From the NCBI GenBank assembly GCA_015231405.1, contig JADGBR010000024.1, positions 3,375-55,732 on the forward strand: a stretch of DNA of 52,358 nucleotides. Reading direction: 5' to 3'. Shown in pieces: positions 19,097 through 27,402 of this stretch. The stretch is from Candidatus Omnitrophota bacterium. Its GTDB lineage: Bacteria > Omnitrophota > Gorgyraeia > Tantalellales > Tantalellaceae. Below the pieces are notes generated by a model, which was not told where the DNA came from, searched no databases, and worked only from the letters and a program-made list of their open reading frames with translations. Position 1 is the first letter of the stretch. Each line of letters opens with the position of its first letter. Position numbers and translations under genes: made by a program.

Positions 19097-22000
19097 ATGA
19101 AAGATATGAGGAAAATTCTTACCTATATCGTGGTGCTTACGTTTACTACAGTGAACCTGTCTTTTGGGGACGCTAGGGGCGATCTATTGCAAAAGATGGT
19201 GGACCACCTTTCTCCGATGCTTCGTTCTTGGGGTATAAGCCTTGAAGAGAACCAGGGGGAAATGGATAAATTCATCGGCGGCCTGGGGGATACAGGTGAG
19301 GAGTTCCTTGAGCGAAAGGATGAGTTGAAAGCGGATTTCGCTAAAAAATATTTAATTGTCTCGTTCAAGAGAACATGGGCTCTTCTTTTGGCGGAAGCTG
19401 AAAAAGAATTGGCAGGCAGGACAGGCAAAATTGAAAGCCCGTTTAAACGCGCGGCCGGGCATTGGAACGATTCAAGGGAGGAGACGGTAAAGAAATGGAT
19501 AATGAGGGATGTACTTTTAAAGGCTGAAGGAAGCTTTAGGAAAGCCAAACCCCGGGGCGATTTCAGTCCGGTTGGAAGAATGATAGAAGAGGTTATTGAA
19601 GCCCTTTTCATAGAGATCGACGCGGAAACGATAACCGATACTAGTCAGGTGACGCGGATGTTGGAGGATACCGCAGGGCAGTTGTATCTTGATGCCGGAA
19701 CCCCCGCGGAAAAAGTTGATTCTCTCATCAGAGAAGCGATAAAGGAAGGGTGGAGGGATGAGATTGTAACGAACAGCGTGGAATATTCCATCACTTTGCC
19801 CGAGGTGACAGTAGTGCCCGGAACTTATACCGTGCAGAAAGTGGGAGAAAAATATGATGTGAAAGCGAGCCTCAATAAGGCACTTCCCTATGACGATATG
19901 GGGGCCCTCGACCTCCTCGAAATAGGCGCGAGATCGGTCATCGCGGTCAATGAGATAATAAAAAATATCACCGGGCTCAGTGACGATGAACTCGGGACGA
20001 GAGCCGCCGAGGTCTATGGTGAACTAGCCCGTGAAGGCGTATACCGGTATGAAACACTTGAGAGATATCCCGTGGAAAAAGCCGGGGAAAAGAATGGGAT
20101 CGATCTCAGCGGGTTATTCGATCAACTCGTGGATACTAATTCTGAACTATACTCTTTCCTTTCCATAAGATTTTCAGCGATCCGGCCCGGAGAGGAAGGG
20201 GCTCTGGCCGTTTCGGTTACGAGGACCATGCTAAATGCCTGGATATACTGGGCAGGGCAAGGCAAAAATGAAACTTTTGAGTTACCCTCGCGGATAGTCG
20301 CGGTTAAGAGGGGCCTTATTGTTAATCTGTACAACGAAAAGATGGCAGATGCACTTAACAGTAGGGGCCTAGCCGTAAATTCGCATCCGGGCCGCGGCGG
20401 GGACCCTTTTGACAGGCTGCTCTATCAAGTTCACCAGGACTCCGGGATATATCATACCGCGATAGAAGAGCGGTATGAGCCCTGGACAAAACATGAGATC
20501 GCGCATATCGATAGGGCCAATGTCGACGGAGCCGCCAGAGTGGTTTTCCACGACAGATATGACGCTATCATTGCCTTCGGAGGGAAAGAGCTCACCCCGA
20601 GTGACCGGGACACGCTAAAAAAGAAGGTCAGCCTGGATCTTAATACAAGGAGGAACCATCTTCTGCAGGTATTTAAAGATCGCGTAGCAAGCGATGTGAC
20701 TTTCTACAGGGAAAACTACGGTATAGACCTCGAGAGTATCAGCGCCGAAGAGATAGAGCGGATGATCCCGTATTTTGACAGCCACATGGTCGAGGCGATG
20801 GTTGAGACCTGGTTTCAGTGGGTCCTGTCGGCTGAAAAGACGAGGCGTGGCGAAGAGGTGTTCGTTAACGAACAGTTGAACCTAAGCGGAAAGAAAGGCG
20901 AAGCCGACGTGAGCGCCATCCAGAAAAGGGTGGAACAGGAAATAGATAAAAGATATCCGGAAAGCCAGAATAGTATTAGGGGAAGGATAGCGTCTGAGGT
21001 AGATCTTTACGACAGGCTACCGGCGGCAACGCCCGGCGATTTCGCGTCCACCGATACCGGGGGCGTGAAACAAGAGGTATTCTCCGTCACTTTCCCCGGC
21101 GGGCAAAAGAGAGCAGCGGCGCCCGCGGCTTTTACCGGGAAGAAGAAGGATAGCGACGTGTATCCATACATAAAAGAGGTCAGGTTCATGAAAGACGGTG
21201 ACGGGGATATAAGCGCCGAATGGAGCGTGAGTATCTTGGCAGAAAAGTTCTCCGAAGCGCCGGCTTTCTCTGAACTTCTATCGCATATCGAGTTTGACGG
21301 CCCCGTACAGCTCGTGTCGGATGAAGGGTTCCTTATCTTTGACGAGAAGGGTAACCGCACCGGCGTTCTTGCAAAAGGCAGTTTAGAGGTCACAATAAAG
21401 GACGGGAAGGTAGCCGGAATAGGGATAACGGTTCCGTCTGGCGCTCCAGTCCAGGAATACAAGCTTGTAGCCCAAAGCGGTCAGGTGGCGGATATACGCA
21501 TTAAATATGAACAGAAAAAAGAGGAGAAGATGATATACGCCGTGCTATCGTCATTCTTCGCCAATATCGCCGAATTGCGCGGCAAGAAAACAGATATTTT
21601 CCTGCCGGTGGAGGGTTTTAATAAAAATAGCGATATTGCCGAAGGAGATGAAAGGGAGGACAATTTAAATATCAATATGCCCGGGATCGTGAAAAGACTG
21701 CAGGATATTTTTAATGATATACTCGGAAAAGCCGATGATGGCGAGAACTCAATAAAGATAATCCCTTATGAGACGTCCTCGTTCACGAGCGGCGGACTGG
21801 ACTTTAAAAGGATGCTCCGGGCCGGGGCCAACGGCGTGGTAGGTCTTGCCCTGGACAAGGTCGATGAGGGGGTTTCGGATAAGCTTAAGGATTTCCACGT
21901 CCTACCGTTCCGTAATATCAATGAACTGGCCGAAGGCAAGAACAGGGACCTGATAGAGATGACTGCGCTCGCCATAATGCAGGCGAGGCTTACCGGGGAT

Positions 22001-22312
22001 AAGATACTCGATAAAAGTAACGAGTATGTGAGCGATTTTGCGCGCGCCGCGGGCCTCATGTACGAGAAAGACCTTTTAAACGATAGAGAAAGGCATAACC
22101 TGTTCCTTTTTATACCGCATTCCGGGCTGCCGGGCCATGATGAACTGTATAAGGTCAGGGATCCATGGGTACAAGACTTCTTAGCCGAGATCGATGGCTG
22201 GAAGACCAACATAGCCCGAAAGATCAACTTCATGCTCGGCGAGATGAAACCTCTCATCCAGGAACTCAAGAACCGCTTCGACGCGATCAAGAAAACGATG
22301 TGGTCGGCGTAA
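19097..22312 (+). CDS. Large exported protein of unknown function with an HEIAH motif (1071 residues)
   Basis: The ORF track start (19055) lies in the promoter, so I place the start at ATG 19097 (MKDMRKIL), with ATG 19106 as alternative. A signal-peptide-like N-terminus (ILTYIVVLTFTTVNLSFG) predicts export. A HEIAH sequence at about residues 466-470 matches the HExxH pattern of zinc metallopeptidases, but no downstream third ligand can be assigned, so this is only a hint. The C-terminal third, including a stretch on lengths such as FLPVEGFNKN and LRAGANGVVGLAL, resembles in style the alpha/beta ends of the neighbouring giant proteins. It has its own promoter and no overlap with its neighbours. 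No confident family; a protein of the same giant-protein locus. Confidence 0.8.
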   Translation: MKDMRKILTYIVVLTFTTVNLSFGDARGDLLQKMVDHLSPMLRSWGISLEENQGEMDKFIGGLGDTGEEFLERKDELKADFAKKYLIVSFKRTWALLLAEAEKELAGRTGKIESPFKRAAGHWNDSREETVKKWIMRDVLLKAEGSFRKAKPRGDFSPVGRMIEEVIEALFIEIDAETITDTSQVTRMLEDTAGQLYLDAGTPAEKVDSLIREAIKEGWRDEIVTNSVEYSITLPEVTVVPGTYTVQKVGEKYDVKASLNKALPYDDMGALDLLEIGARSVIAVNEIIKNITGLSDDELGTRAAEVYGELAREGVYRYETLERYPVEKAGEKNGIDLSGLFDQLVDTNSELYSFLSIRFSAIRPGEEGALAVSVTRTMLNAWIYWAGQGKNETFELPSRIVAVKRGLIVNLYNEKMADALNSRGLAVNSHPGRGGDPFDRLLYQVHQDSGIYHTAIEERYEPWTKHEIAHIDRANVDGAARVVFHDRYDAIIAFGGKELTPSDRDTLKKKVSLDLNTRRNHLLQVFKDRVASDVTFYRENYGIDLESISAEEIERMIPYFDSHMVEAMVETWFQWVLSAEKTRRGEEVFVNEQLNLSGKKGEADVSAIQKRVEQEIDKRYPESQNSIRGRIASEVDLYDRLPAATPGDFASTDTGGVKQEVFSVTFPGGQKRAAAPAAFTGKKKDSDVYPYIKEVRFMKDGDGDISAEWSVSILAEKFSEAPAFSELLSHIEFDGPVQLVSDEGFLIFDEKGNRTGVLAKGSLEVTIKDGKVAGIGITVPSGAPVQEYKLVAQSGQVADIRIKYEQKKEEKMIYAVLSSFFANIAELRGKKTDIFLPVEGFNKNSDIAEGDEREDNLNINMPGIVKRLQDIFNDILGKADDGENSIKIIPYETSSFTSGGLDFKRMLRAGANGVVGLALDKVDEGVSDKLKDFHVLPFRNINELAEGKNRDLIEMTALAIMQARLTGDKILDKSNEYVSDFARAAGLMYEKDLLNDRERHNLFLFIPHSGLPGHDELYKVRDPWVQDFLAEIDGWKTNIARKINFMLGEMKPLIQELKNRFDAIKKTMWSA

Positions 22313-22333
22313 TTCGAGTTAACTGAAAAAGCG

Positions 22334-22361
22334 GTTCGTAGTTCGTGAATCGTGGTTCGTA
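22334..22361 (+). repeat. Heptanucleotide tandem repeat, 4 units, intergenic
   Basis: Units GTTCGTA, GTTCGTG, AATCGTG, GTTCGTA follow one another in the gap between the convergent 19097 gene and the mamK-like gene. The unit resembles the 18922 array. Confidence 0.7.
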
Positions 22362-22410
22362 GGAAAGACCAACCTGCAACAATAGAGAACCACTGATCAC
22401 GCCGTTATGC

Positions 22411-23505
22411 TTACGACAAGATCTGCCAGAAATGCCTCGGCATGCGTTTCGCCATCTTGAGCGCGCCGTTGGCTCCCGCGAAGACCGGTTCCTCGACGCG
22501 CCTCACTTTTCCGCCGCCCAGTTCTTTCATGCCTTCTTCGACGAGTTTAGATAAGCCGATCATCTGGCTGCCGCCGCCGGCGAGGATGACGTTATTCCGG
22601 AGGCTCTCCTGGAACTCGGGGTCGTAAGTGGCGATAAGCTCCGCTATGGCGTCAACGATAGGGGGGACGATGCTCCTACATGCTGAGCGGAGCTCGTCGG
22701 TGATATCGATCTCGTGCGGTCGCCCTTTCACCGGGAAGTTGGCCGTTATCTTGTCGGAATGGTCCGCCACGAAACCGTAGCGCTCCTTAAGGGATTTGAT
22801 CATATTGGTCGTGAACTGCGCGTTGGGATTCTTCGCGCGTATGAATTTCGCGAACTGTTCGTCAACGTGGTCGCCGGCTTTGTCGAAAGTTATCTGGTCT
22901 TCTTCCGTGGGAAGAGTGCCATGCAGGCGGCAGAGGTCTACCGTCCCGGCACCGATGTCGATGATGAGCGCCCTGTCGAGTATCCCCATGCCGTAAGCCA
23001 CCGAGAAAGGCTCGGAGCAGACCATAACCGCGTTCAAAATGCCGCGCGCGGCGTCCACGAGTATGCGTTTACTTGAGACGCTGGCCCGCGCCGGAGCGCC
23101 TATGACGCCGTAGACAGGCTGGCCCGGTTTCGGCCTTGTCAGGGTCAAAAGATGTTTTACCAGGAGCTGCGCGGCTTTCAGGTTGATGTTCTCGCCGCTT
23201 TTGGTCTCCTGTATGACGCCCTTCGCCAGGGGCCGTACGAGCTCGACGGATAACCTGTTCTTAAGCGCCGCTTCGCCGAATAAAGGCTCTGTGCCGAGGA
23301 GCTCCTCGGCGATATTATCCTTCGGGAACCCTACGAATGACGGGACAACCTCGCGGACGCCGTTACTCGCGGCTATTACGGACGACGATGTTCCGAGATC
23401 TATGCCGACAAAAAGGGCCTCGGTTTCCGAGGCGAAAGTGTCGGAATTATTGACGGAAGCGCCGGGAACTTGTGAGCCGAGGTCCATATCTTTTTTCTTT
23501 GCCAT
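22411..23505 (-). CDS. MamK-like bacterial actin (magnetosome-type filament protein)
   Basis: A 364-residue actin/Hsp70-fold ATPase. Phosphate-1 motif VGIDLGTSSS at 33-42, phosphate-2 IDIGAGTVDLC at 182-192, adenosine motif ILAGGGSQM near 310. Features beyond the generic fold point to MamK rather than MreB or DnaK: FVGFPKD, GVIGAPARAS, CSEPFSVAYG and the ending PRHFWQ all resemble MamK from memory. Length fits MamK (about 350). MamK filaments position magnetosomes in magnetotactic bacteria, and a magnetotactic Omnitrophota member with mam genes is known. A good ribosome-binding site (AAAGGAG) precedes ATG 23505. It lies 27 bases downstream of a small helical protein gene, likely one transcript. 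No other mam gene is in the window, so the role may be a different cytoskeleton. Confidence 0.82.
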   Translation of the reverse strand: MAKKKDMDLGSQVPGASVNNSDTFASETEALFVGIDLGTSSSVIAASNGVREVVPSFVGFPKDNIAEELLGTEPLFGEAALKNRLSVELVRPLAKGVIQETKSGENINLKAAQLLVKHLLTLTRPKPGQPVYGVIGAPARASVSSKRILVDAARGILNAVMVCSEPFSVAYGMGILDRALIIDIGAGTVDLCRLHGTLPTEEDQITFDKAGDHVDEQFAKFIRAKNPNAQFTTNMIKSLKERYGFVADHSDKITANFPVKGRPHEIDITDELRSACRSIVPPIVDAIAELIATYDPEFQESLRNNVILAGGGSQMIGLSKLVEEGMKELGGGKVRRVEEPVFAGANGALKMAKRMPRHFWQILS

Positions 23506-23532
23506 GATAAGCTCCTTTAGATTTGAAATGTT

Positions 23533-23961
23533 TTAGGACGCGTTCTTTTTAGCCAATTCAGGTTTTTGAAGGGCTATATTCTGTTTGAGTATCGTGGCGA
23601 GGATATTTTTCTCATCCGCGCTGAACTGGTCCTCTCTATTGATGGAGTCAAGCGACATTGACACTGTCCGGGCGTTGAACCTGCCGCTGGCCTTCAGTTC
23701 CGCTATAGTTTCCTGGAGCGCGTGGATGCGTTCGGTGAGTACCTGAAGACGTCTGTTATACTCTTCCTGGGAGAGAGCTCCTTGTCCGCCGAATTCCGCC
23801 TGGATAATAGCGCGGATATCGTCCATAGACAGCCGATCCTTCCTGAACCACGAACCCGCACTCATCAAATTTCTCCAGCTACCCGCCAAATAACGGTGAG
23901 TTAATCCCGTGATCCTGCCGGCGGTCCTTATAGCAGTCAAATGTATTTTAGCGGTTGTCAT
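23533..23961 (-). CDS. Small helical/coiled-coil protein upstream of the MamK-like actin
   Basis: 142 residues as in the track. The C-terminal two thirds are Glu/Lys/Gln/Leu-rich and heptad-like (EEYNRRLQVLTERIHALQETIAEL is the core), suggesting a coiled coil; no known domain recognised. The start is uncertain. ATG 23961 is 13 bases after an extended -10 box and would be essentially leaderless. ATG 23865 (MSAGSWFRK) has a GGAG motif at a normal distance and would give a 110-residue protein. The gene is co-oriented with and 27 bases from the MamK-like gene. A partner or regulator of the filament is plausible but inferred only from position. Confidence 0.65.
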   Translation of the reverse strand: MTTAKIHLTAIRTAGRITGLTHRYLAGSWRNLMSAGSWFRKDRLSMDDIRAIIQAEFGGQGALSQEEYNRRLQVLTERIHALQETIAELKASGRFNARTVSMSLDSINREDQFSADEKNILATILKQNIALQKPELAKKNAS

Positions 23962-23973
23962 AAAAGTAGAGTG

Positions 23974-23979
23974 ATTATA
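23974..23979 (-). promoter_or_regulatory. Extended -10 box for the coiled-coil/mamK-like transcript
   Basis: On the minus strand the sequence reads TGATATAAT, a TGn-TATAAT extended -10. The upstream DNA is an A/T homopolymer tract with no clear -35 box. Confidence 0.6.
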
Positions 23980-24021
23980 TCAGAAAAAAAAAAAATAGAT
24001 AAGAAATAATGGGAAATTGTT

Positions 24022-24238
24022 GGCCGGAGGTATTAGCTCAGTTGGGGGAGCGATAAAAGTGTCGTGACGCCATTGCAAGGCGTCTTGCCGCGTCTTTGCG
24101 AGGAGGCCCAGAGGCCGACGAAGCAATCCCTAAAAACTATCTCAATATTTGCGAATATAAATTTGTTGAGATCGCTTCGTCGCTTTGCTCCTCGCGATGG
24201 GCGGGTTATCCCCCAACTGAACTACTGCCTCTGGGTAT
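24022..24238. repeat. Composite inverted-repeat element with tRNA-like outer ends
   Basis: Outer arms: GAGGTATTAGCTCAGTTGGG at the left and, on the minus strand at the right, GAGGCAGTAGTTCAGTTGGG. Both resemble the acceptor/D-arm of a tRNA (TAGCTCAGTTGG). Inner arms (24095-24200) carry GCGAGGAG ... CGACGAAGCAATC and its complement, the same family as the palindrome at 2727-2800. No anticodon or T-arm follows, so it is not a tRNA gene. It fills most of the gap between the coiled-coil gene and the riboswitch. Confidence 0.7.
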
Positions 24239-24323
24239 AGGAACGGGATATTTGTAAATAATAAAAAAGTAAGATATGCTAATTTGCCCCTGGCAGAATT
24301 CTTAATTATACTTGTTATGTTAA

Positions 24324-24329
24324 TATAAT
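24324..24329 (+). promoter_or_regulatory. -10 box upstream of the c-di-GMP riboswitch
   Basis: TATAAT at 24324-24329 with a weak TTAATT 16 bases upstream. It is placed so that transcription starts just before the aptamer. Confidence 0.5.
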
Positions 24330-24342
24330 AAAAATCATGAAA

Positions 24343-24427
24343 TCGAAAAGGTAAACCGGTTCAAAAACCGGGACACAAAGCTACGGGTCTAAGTCCCTTG
24401 TACTGGGATACGACAGCCGGGCTGCCG
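24343..24427 (+). ncRNA. Cyclic di-GMP-I riboswitch (GEMM aptamer)
   Basis: The stretch matches the GEMM-I consensus block by block: GGTAAACC, a GGTT/AACC hairpin, GGGACACAAAGCTACGGGTC, TAAG, a short hairpin, and TACGACAGCCGGGCTGCCG at the end. The aptamer ends about 5 bases before the ATG of the 24433 gene and no Shine-Dalgarno lies between. Regulation is thus likely by access to the start region rather than by a terminator, though I could not fold it. Confidence 0.93.
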
Positions 24428-24432
24428 AAAAC

Positions 24433-27402
24433 ATGAAGAAAAATAATAATTTATATATCCCCGGTTCTATAACCTCAAAACCTTTAAGGGTTTTGCTGTC
24501 CTTTATCATCTCGTTTGTTCTTATTATGGATAATTCAATGCGGGCCTTTTCTTTCGGTCTTGATCCCGGAGCCGATATCGGGACCGGAAACCCCGTGAAC
24601 GAACTCAATATCGACACTTTCACTATTCCCGGACACCTTGGCGAGATAAAAAGAAAATTCGCCGGAAGTGGCGGGAATATAGTCATACACATACAGGACG
24701 CGCATTGCAATAAATTCGCCCAGGGAAAGATCTCGGAGATACTCGATTTCATCAATAAGGAATATGGGATAAAGACCATAAATCTCGAAGGCGGCACAGG
24801 CTCTTATGATCTCAGAACTTTCACTAAGATACCGAGCCTGGAGGTGCGCCGGGACGTGGCCGAGCATTATCTGGAGAAGGGAGACATAAACGGGGCGGAA
24901 TTCTTCGCCATAAATAATCCGGGAGAGACTGAGCTCTGGGGCGTCGAGGACAAGGAGCTTTACCTCGCCAATCTCAAAGTGTACCGGGATTCTCTGGGGT
25001 ATAAGGGGGAGGTCGATAAGTACATCGATGAACTCACGTATATTCTTTCCAATCTTAAACGCCACATTTTCGGCGAAAAGCTCCTTGAGCTGGACGAGGC
25101 TTACGCCGCTTATAAAGCGGGGACGCGCGATCTCAGGTCTTATCTTGATTTTCTGGTCAAAACGTGCGGCGCGAACGGTATAGATACGGCAGGGTTCCGG
25201 AACATATCGTCCCTTATGCGGTCCGTTTCTATGGAAGGAGGCATTAATTTTGACAAGGCGAATAAGGAGAAAGAGGTGCTCCTCGACGAGTTGAAAAAGG
25301 CCCTTTCGAAATACGACAAGGAAGAACTGGTCGCCAAAGTCCTTGATTTCAGGATTAAAAAAATATCCATGAAGGGGTTTTACGGGTATCTCATCGAAAA
25401 GGGGAGGAAATGCGGCATCGAGAAGGGCAGGTTCTCTATGCTGGAAAAATATCTCGAGTACGTGATCTGTTACGAGGGCGTCGACGTTTCGGCCGTCATG
25501 AAAGAGGTCGATTCCCTCGAGAACGCGATAAAAGAAAGATTATTCGCGAATGACGCCCAGCGGGAGCTCTCGCTATTGTCGAAAGACCTGGCGCTCTTAA
25601 AGAATATCTTCAGCATAAGCATAACGAAAGAAGATTACGGATATTATCTCGCGGCAAAGGACGGTTTTGCCGTCCGGAGATACATGGATTTTATCGAAAA
25701 GAACGCGCCTCTCTATAAGATCCAGGCGAGGCCTTCGCCCGGCATAGAGCGGCTTGATTCGCACAGAGAAGAGATCGGAGCTTTTTTTGAGTATTCCTTC
25801 AAGAGGGACGACGCTTTTATGAGGAACATGAAATTCGTCGAATGCCAGGGAGGTAAAAAAGCTGCGGTCGTCATGACCGGCGGTTTCCACACGGATAACC
25901 TGGCGGACCTCTTTAAGGGACAAGGCCTTTCCTATGTGTCGATAATCCCGAAATTCAAGAACGAGGACGGCTACGAGAGCCCGTATTTCGCTTTACTCGC
26001 CGGTGAAAGGGCCGACAGTTTCAGTGAGGCGCTAAGGCCTATTCTTACCCAGGCTTCCGCGATGCAGGTAGCCAGTAAATTATCGTCGCTCGGCGACAGC
26101 GTATGGGTAGATATCGAAATGGAGGCGTGGAGGGGGGCTGTGCATATAAGGGAGATGATCGAGAAGGAGAAAAAGGCTAGAGGGAGAGACGACATAAGGG
26201 TCAGACTTGTCAGGCGCGGCGCGGATGGCTCCATTGAAGAAGTGAAAAATAACGACGGGCAGCCGGTCGTCTTTAACAGTTTGGATAACATGAAAGAAGA
26301 TTCCCCGGCCATCGAACTCTCGATCGATGAACTCGTACAAAATGTCATGACCTACGAGATCATAGCGGCAAGCCCCGAAGCTCTGGGACAGATACTTTCC
26401 GGGAGTGTGGCGCCGGAAGATGTCCGGGTCGAAACGGCAACGGCCGTGTCGGCCGGCATAATGGAAAGGCTCTCCGGTAAGAGTTCTAAAGAGGGAGAGA
26501 AAACCTCCGGGGCCGAAAAGGGAAAGCCGGAAGTGCTGAATTTTGTGGCTGTTACGGATGGGAAAGGCAAAGTAAGGATCGTATTCGGCCCGGAAAACTC
26601 GACTTCTCACGCGCTTTTGAAAGAGAAAGGTTTCAAAGGGGTAGATATCAGGAAGGTGTGGTACGGTACCTTGAGCGCCGCGGGCGTCATCGCGAAGCCT
26701 CAGGGCGAGATGTCAGCCGAAGAGAAGGCGAAGGATGAAAAACTTATCAAGGATGTCTTCAAAGCCCGTGGTTTTCAGAGTAACCGGACCGTCCAGCTCA
26801 AGGACCCGGAGACGGTCGTCTTTTTCGTGGACCCGATAACGGGCAAGGTATTTCCCAAAGAAGACAGGACCGGCAAGCACGCCAACGTGCTTAACCAGAT
26901 CAAAGCAGAATACAAGAACGGTATCAACGCCCTATTAAACAACGAGGTGCCGGATCCGGTCAAAGCAGAGATCTTTGTCAGGATAAACGACGAAACAATG
27001 AATAGCGTTTATACGGTTCGGGATGGCAGGGTCGAACCGGTATTGGGAAGGGAAAGACTTCAGGAGATCTTGCGATCGATCGACGGTTATTTCGAACATG
27101 GCTCCGATATCCTTTTCAGGGTGTTCACCGGCGGGTACGAGTCCGAGGGAGAGGACGGCGCGAAAACGGAAGAAAAGGTCTCGACCACTCAGCAGTTCGC
27201 CGATCAGGAAGAATTAGATACTTTTGCCATGTATAAGCCGTCGCTGTACGCCGCCTTCCTCAGGTATCTCAAGAAGGCAGGCATAAACTTTTCGCGTCGA
27301 ACAGGAAACTTGCCGACGGCTCTCTCGACGAGTTCGCTAACGTGCCGATGCTGCGGAAGGAAGTCTATGACGAACTTAAGAAAGAGGGAGACATGGCTTT
27401 AA
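24433..27402 (+). CDS. Exported protein under c-di-GMP riboswitch control; 3' end frameshifted
   Basis: 989 residues as read. A signal-type N-terminus (VLLSFIISFVLIMDNSMRAFS) follows a short basic start. Residues about 60-530 form one large domain beginning with NIVIHIQDAHCNKFAQ and INLEGGTGSYD and ending near VVMTGGFHTDNLADLF. The spaced His/Glu/Gly pattern recalls the TraB/ChaN/EreA-type superfamily, but this is weak. The region to about 940 is unrecognised. The last 35 or so residues (from NFSRRTGN) are Arg/Ser/Cys-rich and unlike the rest, whereas the -1 frame there reads as normal protein continuing into the 27342 ORF. I infer that the two ORFs were one gene. The c-di-GMP aptamer upstream suggests a role linked to surface or lifestyle change. 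Confidence 0.82.
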   Translation: MKKNNNLYIPGSITSKPLRVLLSFIISFVLIMDNSMRAFSFGLDPGADIGTGNPVNELNIDTFTIPGHLGEIKRKFAGSGGNIVIHIQDAHCNKFAQGKISEILDFINKEYGIKTINLEGGTGSYDLRTFTKIPSLEVRRDVAEHYLEKGDINGAEFFAINNPGETELWGVEDKELYLANLKVYRDSLGYKGEVDKYIDELTYILSNLKRHIFGEKLLELDEAYAAYKAGTRDLRSYLDFLVKTCGANGIDTAGFRNISSLMRSVSMEGGINFDKANKEKEVLLDELKKALSKYDKEELVAKVLDFRIKKISMKGFYGYLIEKGRKCGIEKGRFSMLEKYLEYVICYEGVDVSAVMKEVDSLENAIKERLFANDAQRELSLLSKDLALLKNIFSISITKEDYGYYLAAKDGFAVRRYMDFIEKNAPLYKIQARPSPGIERLDSHREEIGAFFEYSFKRDDAFMRNMKFVECQGGKKAAVVMTGGFHTDNLADLFKGQGLSYVSIIPKFKNEDGYESPYFALLAGERADSFSEALRPILTQASAMQVASKLSSLGDSVWVDIEMEAWRGAVHIREMIEKEKKARGRDDIRVRLVRRGADGSIEEVKNNDGQPVVFNSLDNMKEDSPAIELSIDELVQNVMTYEIIAASPEALGQILSGSVAPEDVRVETATAVSAGIMERLSGKSSKEGEKTSGAEKGKPEVLNFVAVTDGKGKVRIVFGPENSTSHALLKEKGFKGVDIRKVWYGTLSAAGVIAKPQGEMSAEEKAKDEKLIKDVFKARGFQSNRTVQLKDPETVVFFVDPITGKVFPKEDRTGKHANVLNQIKAEYKNGINALLNNEVPDPVKAEIFVRINDETMNSVYTVRDGRVEPVLGRERLQEILRSIDGYFEHGSDILFRVFTGGYESEGEDGAKTEEKVSTTQQFADQEELDTFAMYKPSLYAAFLRYLKKAGINFSRRTGNLPTALSTSSLTCRCCGRKSMTNLRKRETWL

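Noticed and set aside
19097-22312. Zinc metallopeptidase call from HEIAH
   Set aside because: Only the HExxH pattern is visible and no third ligand or family context, so it is mentioned but not used as the product name.
22411-23505. DnaK/Hsp70 or MreB
   Set aside because: Length lacks the Hsp70 substrate domain, and specific motifs fit MamK better than MreB.
24022-24060. tRNA gene suggested by TAGCTCAGTTGG
   Set aside because: There is no anticodon loop, T-arm or CCA-side acceptor downstream, and a mirrored copy occurs at the other end of the element, so it is a repeat.
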